Assembly: GCA_001564145.1 (NCBI GenBank)
Contig: LKMQ01000003.1
Location: 1-32,613, forward strand
Source: Nanohaloarchaea archaeon B1-Br10_U2g29
GTDB lineage: Archaea > Nanohalarchaeota > Nanosalinia > Nanosalinales > Nanosalinaceae
Reading direction: 5' to 3'
Length of the DNA: 32,613 nt
In this document: positions 1-9,033 of the stretch, piece after piece
Layout: each line of letters opens with the position of its first letter
Position numbering within the stretch: the stretch's first letter is position 1
Position numbers and translations under genes: made by a program
The notes under the pieces: generated by a model
What the model saw: the letters and a program-made list of their open reading frames with translations, nothing else
What the model was told of the DNA's origin: nothing
Databases searched by the model: none

Positions 1-58
1 GTATTAGATAGAACCGCAAAACCTGTTTTAGATAAAACTTTCTCGCTAACTGGTTACT

Positions 59-1327
59 ATGTTAGATATTGAACTTTTCCGTGAGAATCCAGAGGAGATT
101 AAGGCCTCCGAGGAAAGAAGAGGTAAAGACCCTGAAAAAGTAGATCAAGTAGTTGAGATCGACAAAGAATGGCGGGAAAAACTTCAAAGGTCCGAGAAGC
201 TGCGTCAAGAGAGAAACCGTGTAGGCGATGAAATAGCAGAATTAAAGAAAGAAGGGAAAGATGCAGACGACAAAATCAGCAGAATGTCTGAAGTCAAAGA
301 AGAGATTTCTGAACTCAGTGAAGATATAAAGGCCTTAAAAAAGAAAAGAGATGAACTAAGATTCGAAATTGGGAATATTCTGCATGAATCAGTTCCTCAG
401 GGAGAAGATGAGCACGATAACAAGGAAATAAAGACGTGGGATCCTGAAAACGGTAAAAAAGAGGATGCTGAGCTTGCAGCAGATATTATTGATAGAAATA
501 ATTTAATTCACGCAGAGAAAGCTGCTGAGAACGCAGGTGAACGCGCCTATTACTTGAAAGGCGATTTGTTCAGAATGAACCAGGCTTTAATACAGTTCTC
601 AATGGACATCCTGAGCGAGAAGGGATTTGTCCCTATGCAGACACCTTACATGTTGAATTATGAGGCTATGAGTGCTGCTGCAGAGCTTGAGGACTTCGAG
701 GAGCAGCTGTATAAGATTGAAGATGAGGATAAGTATTTGATTGCGACTTCTGAGCAGACTCTTGCAACACTCCATAAAGACGATTTAATTCTTGAGAGCG
801 AGTTCCCGAAGAAATATGCAGGTTTCTCAACTAATTTCCGTCAAGAGGCAGGAAAACATGGCCAACAAACAAGAGGAATCTGGAGAGTCCACCAGTTTGA
901 AAAAGTAGAGCAGTACATTTTCTGTAAGCCAGAGAATAGCTGGGAAATGCATGAACTACTACTGGAGAATGCAGAAGAAGTAACAAAGCAGTTAGAGCTA
1001 CCTTATAGAGTTGTAAATGTTTGTACTGGCGATATGAATGATAACGCTGCTAAGAAGTATGACATTGAAGTCTGGAGACCTCCTCTAGAAGAGTATGGGG
1101 AAATTGTATCATGCTCGAACTGTACAGATTATCAAGCGAGAAAAGTAAATGTTAGAATTCGGAAAGGAGATGAAAATGAGGTGGCTCACACTTTGAACGC
1201 AACAGCCTGCGCAACCTCCAGAATCATGACTGCGATAATCGAAAACAACCAGACTGAACAGGGGATAGAAATCCCAGAGGCCTTGAGACCTTATATGGGC
1301 GGTCAAGAGTATCTCGAGTTAGAATAA
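59..1327 (+). CDS. serS: Seryl-tRNA synthetase
   Basis: N-terminal coiled-coil; class II motifs FRQEAGKHGQQTRGIWRVHQFEKVE; TSEQTLATLH; C-terminal ALRPYMGGQEYLE. Confidence 0.96.
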   Translation: MLDIELFRENPEEIKASEERRGKDPEKVDQVVEIDKEWREKLQRSEKLRQERNRVGDEIAELKKEGKDADDKISRMSEVKEEISELSEDIKALKKKRDELRFEIGNILHESVPQGEDEHDNKEIKTWDPENGKKEDAELAADIIDRNNLIHAEKAAENAGERAYYLKGDLFRMNQALIQFSMDILSEKGFVPMQTPYMLNYEAMSAAAELEDFEEQLYKIEDEDKYLIATSEQTLATLHKDDLILESEFPKKYAGFSTNFRQEAGKHGQQTRGIWRVHQFEKVEQYIFCKPENSWEMHELLLENAEEVTKQLELPYRVVNVCTGDMNDNAAKKYDIEVWRPPLEEYGEIVSCSNCTDYQARKVNVRIRKGDENEVAHTLNATACATSRIMTAIIENNQTEQGIEIPEALRPYMGGQEYLELE

Positions 1328-1368
1328 AAAGACAGGAGACCTAATTGAACATTAGGTGAATAAAAACT

Positions 1369-1587
1369 ATGTCAGATATTCTAGACGTGCTTAGAGGCCT
1401 TGTTGGTAATGTAGTGGCCTTTATAGTGATGGTAGTGCTAGCAATTGTAACCTTTTTCATCACAGTGTTTGTGGTAGATCAAGGAGCGGCACTGGCAGGT
1501 TACACTGATTTAAGCGGAGACTTTGTAGTCCTTTCCGCGACAATCTTGGTGGCCTCAACCATTCTAGCAGGAATCATGAATACATAG
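1369..1587 (+). CDS. Small two-helix membrane protein, unknown function
   Basis: 72-aa ORF with hydrophobic segments VVAFIVMVVLAIVTFFITVFVV and FVVLSATILVASTILAGI; contains one AGGCCT. Confidence 0.6.
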   Translation: MSDILDVLRGLVGNVVAFIVMVVLAIVTFFITVFVVDQGAALAGYTDLSGDFVVLSATILVASTILAGIMNT

Positions 1588-1613
1588 ATTCCATAATTAC
1601 CTTTCTTTTATTT

Positions 1614-1856
1614 TCAAACTCCTGAAGATTCAATATACTTTCGATCAGGGCCATACTGAGCTTCAAGTTCTTCTCTTACAGACACTTCTGCATCTTCAGA
1701 TAGAACCTGATTAAATAGGTATTCTAGAGAATTATTAGCTACATCGTTTAGATTAAATTCTTGATCATAAGAACCTTCTCTTTCCTCATAAGAGATTTGT
1801 GATGCCATAGCGCTTATATCGTTAGAACTGTATTTTGAGCTAGTTGAATCAACCAT
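1614..1856 (-). CDS. Small acidic orphan protein (80 aa)
   Basis: ORF preceded on the minus strand by AAAGGTGAACATAA-ATG; acidic composition; no family recognised. Confidence 0.6.
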   Translation of the reverse strand: MVDSTSSKYSSNDISAMASQISYEEREGSYDQEFNLNDVANNSLEYLFNQVLSEDAEVSVREELEAQYGPDRKYIESSGV

Positions 1857-1925
1857 TTATGTTCACCTTTTGCTATAAAGTATGTAATTTATTACAAGAT
1901 TTATATTGATGTTTTGTTCGAATTC

Positions 1926-1935
1926 AATTTAAATT
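1926..1935 (+). promoter_or_regulatory. TATA-like element AATTTAAATT upstream of topA (near-leaderless)
   Basis: AATTTAAATT ending 24 nt before the ATG; same 10-mer at similar spacing at 16257 and 17525. Confidence 0.55.
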
Positions 1936-1958
1936 ACTGAAGGCCGCTTACGTATTAT

Positions 1959-4010
1959 ATGGCCATAACAGTGATGGTTGGAGAGAAGCCTAAAGTTGCT
2001 TCTAGACTGGCTCAGGCCTTAGGTAATTACTCAGTTGAGTCAAATAGAGGAGTTAAAAACTATGTTTTAGAGAAAAACGGCGACAAGATTATTATTGCTC
2101 CCGCTGTAGGCCATATCTTTAATTTAGAGGATCAAAGCGATTCGTGGGACTATCCTGTTTTTGATGTTGAATGGGCGCCCACTTTTGAGACCAGTGATTC
2201 CGCTGATTACATGAAGAAATACTATAATAACCTTCGCGACCAACTTGAAAAAGCGGATGAATATATCAATGCATGCGACTACGATTTAGAAGGCTCAGTT
2301 ATAGGCAGTAACGTTATCAAACATTTAACAGGCGCATCCAACGAAAGAATTAAAAGAATGAAGTTCTCAACATTGACTTCTAGTGACTTAGAAGAGGCTT
2401 ACGATAATTTAGAATCTTTTGATGAAGGAATGACAGAAGCAGGCCTTACAAGACACATACTTGATTTTTACTATGGTATTAATGTTTCTCGTGCTTTAAT
2501 GAAAGCTGTAAGAGATAATGATCGTTACAAGACATTGTCTACCGGTCGTGTTCAAGGCCCTGCATTAGCGATGCTTGCTGAGAAAGAAAGAGAGATTATG
2601 GCTTTTGAGCCAGACCCTTACTGGGAGATATTTCTTCGAAACTCTGAGTTTGACGCTAAATTAGAGCGTGATGGTGAGAACAGGCTTTGGGAAGAAGAAG
2701 CTGCTGAGCAGATTTACAGCACTGTTGAAGGCGAAGATGAGACTATCGTAAGTGATGTGGACACCAGAAACTACAAACATAAAGTTCCTGTGCCTTTCAA
2801 TTTGACTGATTTACAGAGTGAGGCCTCAAGCCAGTTCAATATTAATCCTAAGCAGACTCAGGCCATAGCTCAGACACTTTATGAGAATGGTTTGATTTCT
2901 TATCCTCGTACAGAGTCTCAAAAGTTGCCTGCTAAACTGGGTTATGAAAATTTATTGAAGAAGCTTAAGAACCAGAAAAACTATGAGGATTTAGTGAAGA
3001 AGGTTCTTGGAAAAGACGAAATTTACCCAAAGCAAGGTGGAAAAGAGGACGATGCTCACCCAGCAATATATCCTACGGGAGAGCAGCCAGGAAACTTGTC
3101 GAAAAAGGAGCGCAAAGTATATGATTTAATTGTGAAAAGATTCTTCGCAGTATTTGGTAAGGCCGCACAGAGACAGAGCGTCACAATGACACTAGAGGTT
3201 TTAGGATACGAGTTTAAGGCCAAGTCCAAGATTACGTTGGAGAGAAACTGGTTTGATCTATACGATCCTTATGTTAGAGTTGAGGAAGCTGAACTCCCTG
3301 AACTTGAAGAAGGTCAGAGACTTGATGTCGATGAATTTGAGAAAGTAGAGAAAGAAACCAAACCTCCAAGGAGATACTCTCAGTCTGGGATTGTATCTGA
3401 GCTTGAGAAAAGGAACTTAGGTACTAAGGCGACTAGAGCTCAAATTGTTGATCGTTTATACAATCGAGATTATATAGAAAATGATCCTATAGAGGTAACG
3501 AAGCTAGGCCTGTCAATTGTAAGTGTTTTACAAAAGCACTGTTCTGAGGTAGTGTCTGAAGACCTGACTCGAGATTTCGAAGAAAAGATGCAGAACATCC
3601 GTGATGGGGAGAACTCTAAAGACGAAGTTCTTTCGAAGGCCGAGAAAAATCTTGGGAAAGTTTTGAAGGCGTTTAAAGAAAAGCAGAAAGAGATCGGATC
3701 AGAACTGGTTGAAACTATAGATGCTGAAAGAAACAGGAAGAGAAAACTAGGTCCTTGCGATAAGTGTGAGGAGGAAGGCCGTGAAAACGGGATTTTACAA
3801 ATTATCAAAACTCAAAACGGTCGTTTCGTTGGATGTACGAACTATCCTGACTGCGAAAATACATATCCTTTACCGAATAACGGCACAATTAACTCTTCTG
3901 ATAAGGAGTGTGAAACGTGTGGTAAGCCTATGATATTCGTTGAAAGAAAAAATAACAGAGATTATTCGATGTGTGTGGATCCTGACTGCCCTTCGAAAGA
4001 TGACTGGTGA
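1959..4010 (+). CDS. topA: DNA topoisomerase I (type IA) with C-terminal zinc finger
   Basis: Toprim-like N-terminus; NGLISYPRTES active-site tyrosine motif; STGRVQGPAL; C-terminal Cys motifs GPCDKCEEE..FVGCTNYPDC. Confidence 0.95.
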   Translation: MAITVMVGEKPKVASRLAQALGNYSVESNRGVKNYVLEKNGDKIIIAPAVGHIFNLEDQSDSWDYPVFDVEWAPTFETSDSADYMKKYYNNLRDQLEKADEYINACDYDLEGSVIGSNVIKHLTGASNERIKRMKFSTLTSSDLEEAYDNLESFDEGMTEAGLTRHILDFYYGINVSRALMKAVRDNDRYKTLSTGRVQGPALAMLAEKEREIMAFEPDPYWEIFLRNSEFDAKLERDGENRLWEEEAAEQIYSTVEGEDETIVSDVDTRNYKHKVPVPFNLTDLQSEASSQFNINPKQTQAIAQTLYENGLISYPRTESQKLPAKLGYENLLKKLKNQKNYEDLVKKVLGKDEIYPKQGGKEDDAHPAIYPTGEQPGNLSKKERKVYDLIVKRFFAVFGKAAQRQSVTMTLEVLGYEFKAKSKITLERNWFDLYDPYVRVEEAELPELEEGQRLDVDEFEKVEKETKPPRRYSQSGIVSELEKRNLGTKATRAQIVDRLYNRDYIENDPIEVTKLGLSIVSVLQKHCSEVVSEDLTRDFEEKMQNIRDGENSKDEVLSKAEKNLGKVLKAFKEKQKEIGSELVETIDAERNRKRKLGPCDKCEEEGRENGILQIIKTQNGRFVGCTNYPDCENTYPLPNNGTINSSDKECETCGKPMIFVERKNNRDYSMCVDPDCPSKDDW

Positions 4011-4019
4011 AAATAGGAC

Positions 4020-4307
4020 CTACTTTTTCTTTCCAAGCATATCTCTTTCTAGGTCTACTGCTGTATCGATTAAAAGTCTTCCTAACTGGCGGCCTCTTTC
4101 TCTAGGCAGTTCTTTTTCCTCAAAACGGTCAGCAAACTGTTTTACAACTGCTTCTTCTCTATCTTCATCTTTGACGTCCATATCGTGTTCATCCTTGTAC
4201 TTTACAATTCTAAGGACTTCAGACATTCTTTCATCTACTTTTTCAACTATCTCATCGTTGATTTTATCGATATTCTGCCTTGCTTCATCAAGAGAGCTAT
4301 CTACCAT
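4020..4307 (-). CDS. Chorismate mutase (AroQ type)
   Basis: LDEARQNIDKINDEIVEKVDERMSEVLRIVKYK..VKDEDREEAVV pattern of AroQ chorismate mutases; next to tyrA and pheA. Confidence 0.8.
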   Translation of the reverse strand: MVDSSLDEARQNIDKINDEIVEKVDERMSEVLRIVKYKDEHDMDVKDEDREEAVVKQFADRFEEKELPRERGRQLGRLLIDTAVDLERDMLGKKK

Positions 4308-4335
4308 AAAGATAGAACTGAAGGCCTAAGTTTAA

Positions 4336-5190
4336 TTATCTGACCTCATCTGAAAGAAACTCAATAACCTTATCTGTTCTTTCTTGAGCTCCTTCTAAAT
4401 CAAACTCTTCTCCGAGTTCTTCAAACTTGTCAGCAAAGGCCTCTTCATCACCGATTAATTCTCTTATTTCTTGAGCAGAATCGATAAAGCTTTCACGGAT
4501 ATACTCGTTTTCAGGGTTTTCAGCCTGAATATTCCCGTACAGGCCTGGTTTTTGGTTGAGCATTCTCGCTGTCAAATCCGTGATTAACTGGTAGACTGGT
4601 GAAGAGTATTCTTTCATGTCGCTCCCAGTCATATCTGCTTTCCTGATAGTCTCCGCAACAACAAGTTCTGAAAAATGCATCAGACCTTGAACCAGGCTCA
4701 TCGCTTTATCATGGCTTTCAGGATCTGTAACGTGTATGTCTGCGCCATTGTCCATCCAGAATGTTTCCATTAATGTCCATTTCTTGCCTTTTTCAGGAGT
4801 TAAAACAATTTTCTGGCCTTTAATCGAGTTACTTGGAGCATACATTGGATGCATTCCCAGCACTTCATCAGAATACTTTTTCATCGCCTCAACAGGTTTC
4901 TTTTTAACACTTGTAATATCGCAGAACAATGCATCATCAGATATATACGGTCCTACTTCATCTATGACATCAACTGTTACAGCTATCGGTACAGCTATAA
5001 TCACAACATCGGCATCTTTAACAATTTCAGTGCTTTCGCCGTAATCCCATCCATAGTCTTCCGCGACTTCTTCAGCATGTTCAACCGTTTTACCTGAAAT
5101 TATTACTTCATTATTGTCTTCTAAATTCTTTCCTAAATGTTGGCCGAACTGGCCCGTGCCGCCTACGATAGCGATTTTTTCTTCCATCAT
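4336..5190 (-). CDS. tyrA: Prephenate dehydrogenase
   Basis: Rossmann start IAIVGGTGQFGQHLGKNL; DADVVIIAVPI; DITSVKKKPVEAM; LGMHPMYAPS. Confidence 0.88.
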   Translation of the reverse strand: MMEEKIAIVGGTGQFGQHLGKNLEDNNEVIISGKTVEHAEEVAEDYGWDYGESTEIVKDADVVIIAVPIAVTVDVIDEVGPYISDDALFCDITSVKKKPVEAMKKYSDEVLGMHPMYAPSNSIKGQKIVLTPEKGKKWTLMETFWMDNGADIHVTDPESHDKAMSLVQGLMHFSELVVAETIRKADMTGSDMKEYSSPVYQLITDLTARMLNQKPGLYGNIQAENPENEYIRESFIDSAQEIRELIGDEEAFADKFEELGEEFDLEGAQERTDKVIEFLSDEVR

Positions 5191-6287
5191 TGTAACTCAT
5201 CCTCCAAAATATCGAAGGCCTTATTGATTTCTTCTTTAGTTGTGGAGCCGAAACAAATCCTTACATTTTGATCGCTTTCTGGACCCATTGGCTCTCCAGG
5301 AACCATCGCAACACCTTCTTCAATCATTTTCATGCAGAAATCCCAGGAATCTTCTCCAACCTCTGGAAATGCATAGATTGCTCCTTCAGGAGCTACAAAA
5401 TCCCAGCCAAGGCCTTCCATACGCTCAACAAGAAGATCTCTCCTCTCACGATAGGCCTCACTCATCTCTCCAACATGAGAATCATTCCTCAAAGCCTCTA
5501 TTGCTGCGTACTGTGAAATTCTTGGCGGACAGGCCGTAGATGCTCTTGAGACTTTGGCGTACTGCTCTATATTTTCAGGCTTGTCTACTACCCATCCTGC
5601 TCTCCAGCCAGTCATTGCATGGTTCTTTGATGTAGATCCGATTATACAGTAATTATTTGAATAAGCTGCAGGCGAGTAATGTTCTTTATCGTAAATTAAT
5701 CTGTGATATACTTCATCAGAAACTAGGAATGTATCATGTCTGTCAGCAAACTCTGCGATTTCTCTCGCTTGGCCTTCAGTTAAAACGTATCCTGTAGGGT
5801 TTCCAGGAGTATTAACCACTAGCAGATCCGCTTCCTTGATCTCTTTTTTCGCTTCAGGCCTCAAGTTTCTGTCTTGGTCCCAGTACTGGACTTGGGTCCA
5901 TTTGTTTTCTGATACTTCGCTTATCATTTTGTAAGGCCCCCAGCAAGGATCATCAAAAACAGCCTTGTCATCAGTTTCTAATCTAGCTGAGAAAACTGAG
6001 TAAAGAGCACCCATTCCTCCTGTAGTAACCATAACCTCTTCAGAATCTATTTCCAGGCCTTTCTTACTTGATTCTTCTTTCGCTATTTCTTCTCTGAGTT
6101 CTTCTAGGCCTAGCATTGGGGAGTAGCCTTGCTTATTTTCTAATCCTTTCTTAGCTGCTTCTTTAACGTGTTCTGGAGTATCAAAACTTGGTTGGCCTAT
6201 ATCGAATCTTACTATTTCATCCTGTTTTCCTGCTTTTTCTGAAATCTTTCTTATTGACAAACCGATATTTTGGATTCTTTCTCTCAT
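5187..6287 (-). CDS. Class I/II PLP-dependent aminotransferase (aspartate/aromatic type)
   Basis: FDIGQPSFDTPEHV; NTPGNPTGYVL; SDEVYHRLIYD; STSKNHAMTGWRAGWVV; 4-nt overlap with tyrA start. Confidence 0.92.
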   Translation of the reverse strand: MRERIQNIGLSIRKISEKAGKQDEIVRFDIGQPSFDTPEHVKEAAKKGLENKQGYSPMLGLEELREEIAKEESSKKGLEIDSEEVMVTTGGMGALYSVFSARLETDDKAVFDDPCWGPYKMISEVSENKWTQVQYWDQDRNLRPEAKKEIKEADLLVVNTPGNPTGYVLTEGQAREIAEFADRHDTFLVSDEVYHRLIYDKEHYSPAAYSNNYCIIGSTSKNHAMTGWRAGWVVDKPENIEQYAKVSRASTACPPRISQYAAIEALRNDSHVGEMSEAYRERRDLLVERMEGLGWDFVAPEGAIYAFPEVGEDSWDFCMKMIEEGVAMVPGEPMGPESDQNVRICFGSTTKEEINKAFDILEDELQ

Positions 6288-6292
6288 AGTTT

Positions 6293-7057
6293 TTATTCTA
6301 CCTCACTGTACTTTCCAAGTAACTTGGTATCTCCGTATGTTTCAAGACACTGAACTGCTTTATCCAGTCTTTCATCTGCTGCTTCTGCCTCTACATAGAA
6401 GAAATAATGTCCAAGGCCTTCCTTCGTTGGACGGGACTGGATATTACTTAAATTGATCTGATGCCCTGCAAAGCACGAAAGCATCGAATGAAGTAAGCCG
6501 GGCCTGTCTTCACCAGGCTCCAGTATTAAAGAGGCCTTTTCCTGAGGTTCCTGCTCTCCGTTAAGCACGAAGAATCTTGTAGTATTTGTTTCGGTATCCT
6601 GAACTGCTGTATCTAATACTGGTTTATCGTTAATTTCTGCAGCAATCTCAGATGCCAGCGCCGCTTCACCTTCCCCTATATTCTCGACAGCTTTTGCTGT
6701 TGAGTCCGTCTCAACTTTTTTCCATCCATGTTCAGATATTATTTCTTCAGACTGCGCCAAGGCCTGAGGATGAGACACTATAGTTTCAATATCTTCAAGA
6801 CTTGATTCTGAGATTAATGCATGGTTTATAGGAAGGACTACTTCAGCAGTTATATTATTTCCGTTTTTTCTCAAGAAGTCTATAGTATCTGATACTCCAC
6901 CTCCAAGCGAATTCTCAACAGGGACAAACTTTGTCTCTGTACTGGATTCAAAGACCTCTCTTATAGTTGAGCAGAAGTCAGGTTCGAACTCTCCAAAGTA
7001 TTTTTTAGCCGCTTGATGAGTATAAGTTCCTTCAGGCCCTAACAAAGTTACTTCCAT
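6293..7057 (-). CDS. pheA: Prephenate dehydratase with ACT domain
   Basis: LLGPEGTYTHQAAKKYF; PVENSLGGGVSDTID; TTRFFVL; ACT domain EDRPGLLHSMLSCFAGHQINLSNIQSRP. Confidence 0.93.
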   Translation of the reverse strand: MEVTLLGPEGTYTHQAAKKYFGEFEPDFCSTIREVFESSTETKFVPVENSLGGGVSDTIDFLRKNGNNITAEVVLPINHALISESSLEDIETIVSHPQALAQSEEIISEHGWKKVETDSTAKAVENIGEGEAALASEIAAEINDKPVLDTAVQDTETNTTRFFVLNGEQEPQEKASLILEPGEDRPGLLHSMLSCFAGHQINLSNIQSRPTKEGLGHYFFYVEAEAADERLDKAVQCLETYGDTKLLGKYSEVE

Positions 7058-7126
7058 CTAGTTCACATCTAAAATAAGAAGTGGAATAATAAGAAAGGAA
7101 TGGAAGGATAAAGAATAATCTCTCAA

Positions 7127-7558
7127 TTATTCGAATACATCTTGAGCTGGACTAGAATCTACATATTCTTCATGGAAGGAACCCATTGTTTCTTCATGGC
7201 CTCCATCGCCGTGGGCTTCTCCTCCATAGACATCTGCTCCTCCATCAGTTACCATTTCTGAATCATTTTCCAGCTCTTCTGCTGGAGAATTCATTACTTC
7301 TGAGAATACATCGAAAGCATGCTCATCTGGTCCAAAATAGCCTTGAGTGCTCCATTCTCTAACTTTATCCTGTTCATCATACCCAGGATTTTGTTGATAG
7401 TTATCTTGGTCTTTGACTTCAGTAGTTCCTGTTACTTGTTTTGGGTTATAGCCTTCGGTAGGGAATCCTCCTGAGTCAAGTCCTACATCGTCAACTCTTG
7501 GAGATTCTACTCCCTGGACAGAATCGTGAACTGATCTTCCGTTATTAGATTTTACCAT
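7127..7558 (-). CDS. Acidic, probably disordered orphan protein (143 aa) with strong SD and long leader
   Basis: Perfect SD GGAGGTGA 5 nt before ATG; D/E/G/S-rich; no family recognised; no AGGCCT. Confidence 0.75.
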   Translation of the reverse strand: MVKSNNGRSVHDSVQGVESPRVDDVGLDSGGFPTEGYNPKQVTGTTEVKDQDNYQQNPGYDEQDKVREWSTQGYFGPDEHAFDVFSEVMNSPAEELENDSEMVTDGGADVYGGEAHGDGGHEETMGSFHEEYVDSSPAQDVFE

Positions 7559-7848
7559 TTATTTCACCTCCTTTGAAATCTGTTTCCGGGTTTCCTGGTT
7601 GTGTACGTTTGTGTAGTTGTGTTTGTGTTGTGTCATTGTGTAACGGTACCTCGTTGAGAAAAAGACAAGTTTAGAACCGCTACCGCTCATTTTAGTTGAG
7701 CAGCAGCAGAATAATCAGTGTAAACAGAATAATATTGGAATAGTCAAAAACTTGTGAAAAGTTTGAGTTAGAACTATGATTGCAGAACGCATCCACCTTT
7801 AGTTGTGATAAAACATCCACCTGAGGTTGTTTGTGATGCGTTCATTGT
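7559..7848 (-). promoter_or_regulatory. Long structured 5' leader of the 143-aa orphan gene
   Basis: Minus-strand leader between TATA box (7870-7879) and ATG: 9-bp inverted repeat GAACGCATC(7785-7793)/GATGCGTTC(7835-7843), two AGGTGGATG copies, A/C-rich tract, SD at 7564-7571. Confidence 0.55.
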
Positions 7849-7869
7849 AAGCAAAAATATAGTGAAACT

Positions 7870-7879
7870 CCTTTATAAA
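7870..7879 (-). promoter_or_regulatory. TATA box TTTATAAAGG
   Basis: Minus-strand TTTATAAAGG about 27 nt before the predicted leader start. Confidence 0.55.
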
Positions 7880-7889
7880 CCCTTTGTTG

Positions 7890-7902
7890 TGTAGTAACTA
7901 CA
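7890..7902. promoter_or_regulatory. Operator-like palindrome TGTAGT-A-ACTACA
   Basis: 6-bp perfect arms around one base, 10 nt upstream of the minus-strand TATA box. Confidence 0.4.
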
Positions 7903-7910
7903 GTTGTGGT

Positions 7911-8591
7911 TTAGAACAGGCCTGAGTCTTCCCCAGGTAAAAGGCCTTCATCTGTTATTTTGAATGTCCTTGTTCTTCCTTTTGGAAGTGATCTGTGTTT
8001 GGAGATCTTTATTTTTCTGTTTGAGTTTTCCTCCATTTTGAGAAGGCATTTACTCCAGTACTTTGGGACATCTCTACCGACTAGTTCTAGGTCGTCTTTA
8101 TCGAAGCTGGTGTATACTTGGTTGGTTATTATGACAGGGATATTTTCTGTGCGGGCGATTTTTGATAGTTCTGATAGCTGGTTGCTCAGTTTCTGGTTGA
8201 TTTCTTGAGCGTTGTCACCATTTACTTTTAATCTGTATAGTGATACTGCTGAGTCTACTACTACAAGGCCTATATCTTCTTGTTGTACTAATGCTTCGAG
8301 CTGGTTTATTGTTTCTTCTTGTTCGCGGAACTCTACAGGATTCTTTATGATTATATTTTCTAGTATTTCTTCTCCTCCTATCTGTGCTGCTCTTTCCGGT
8401 GAGAATCCTCCTTCTGTGTCGATGTAGGCGACTTTTCCGTTTTTGGCGGCTTCAGCTGCAGCCTGGACGCAGAAGTTTGTTTTTCCTGTACCTGATTCTC
8501 CGTAGACGTTGGTTATTACGCCTTTTTCTAGGCCTCCTTTCAGTAGGTCATCTAGTATTTCTGATCCTGTTGAGACTCTTTCAACTTCCAC
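7911..8591 (-). CDS. radB: RadB, RecA/RadA paralogue
   Basis: Walker A GESGTGKTNF; VAYIDTEGGFSPERAAQI; VVVDSAVSLYR; ITNQVY; short archaeal RadB architecture. Confidence 0.9.
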   Translation of the reverse strand: MEVERVSTGSEILDDLLKGGLEKGVITNVYGESGTGKTNFCVQAAAEAAKNGKVAYIDTEGGFSPERAAQIGGEEILENIIIKNPVEFREQEETINQLEALVQQEDIGLVVVDSAVSLYRLKVNGDNAQEINQKLSNQLSELSKIARTENIPVIITNQVYTSFDKDDLELVGRDVPKYWSKCLLKMEENSNRKIKISKHRSLPKGRTRTFKITDEGLLPGEDSGLF

Positions 8592-8697
8592 AGTTATTGG
8601 TTACTGGTTAATCCTTAAATCTGTAGAATTTCAACGTAAAAAGTTTTTACTCACGTCAACAAAAAAGTATTTAACTGTTCTAGCTCGAAGGGTAAAT

Positions 8698-9033
8698 ATG
8701 GAAGAACATCCTGCTTCACTGCTAACCTACAGCACTCGTAGGAAAAAATTTGACTCAGTATATGAACGGAACAAGTTCTACAGAGGCTTATTTGGTTACA
8801 AACAGACAGTGAAGCGGAACGGAAAAACCTATGAGTATGACAAAGATGGCTTAATGGATGAAGTACCCAACGTCAGAATAGACGACTCAGTATTCATAAT
8901 CAAAGAAGAATACAACAGCCAAGTAAAGGCCTACTTCACTGACTGGGGCGACAAAGTCTCATACCATTTGCTCAAGGTAATCGTAGACGACCAGAAACTA
9001 TTAGAGAAACTTAACAAAGGTGAAATCGCATGA
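8698..9033 (+). CDS. Conserved-looking 111-aa protein, translationally coupled to CDC48
   Basis: Internal ATG at 8698 of ORF 8509-9033 ([18 protein letters not shown]...); stop overlaps CDC48 start (ATGA at 9030-9033). Confidence 0.75.
   Translation: MEEHPASLLTYSTRRKKFDSVYERNKFYRGLFGYKQTVKRNGKTYEYDKDGLMDEVPNVRIDDSVFIIKEEYNSQVKAYFTDWGDKVSYHLLKVIVDDQKLLEKLNKGEIA

Noticed and set aside
3470-3808. Many long ORFs antisense to or out of frame with strong genes (e.g. 3470-3808, 9218-9595, 10265-10591, 10595-10927, 24931-25269, 30100-30444)
   Set aside because: They lie wholly inside well-supported genes, have low-complexity S/L/F-rich translations typical of antisense of acidic genes, and show no family motifs.
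7596-7644. GT-rich tract as a simple-sequence microsatellite
   Set aside because: Unit spacing is irregular and the tract sits directly upstream of an SD, so an A/C-rich leader explains it better.
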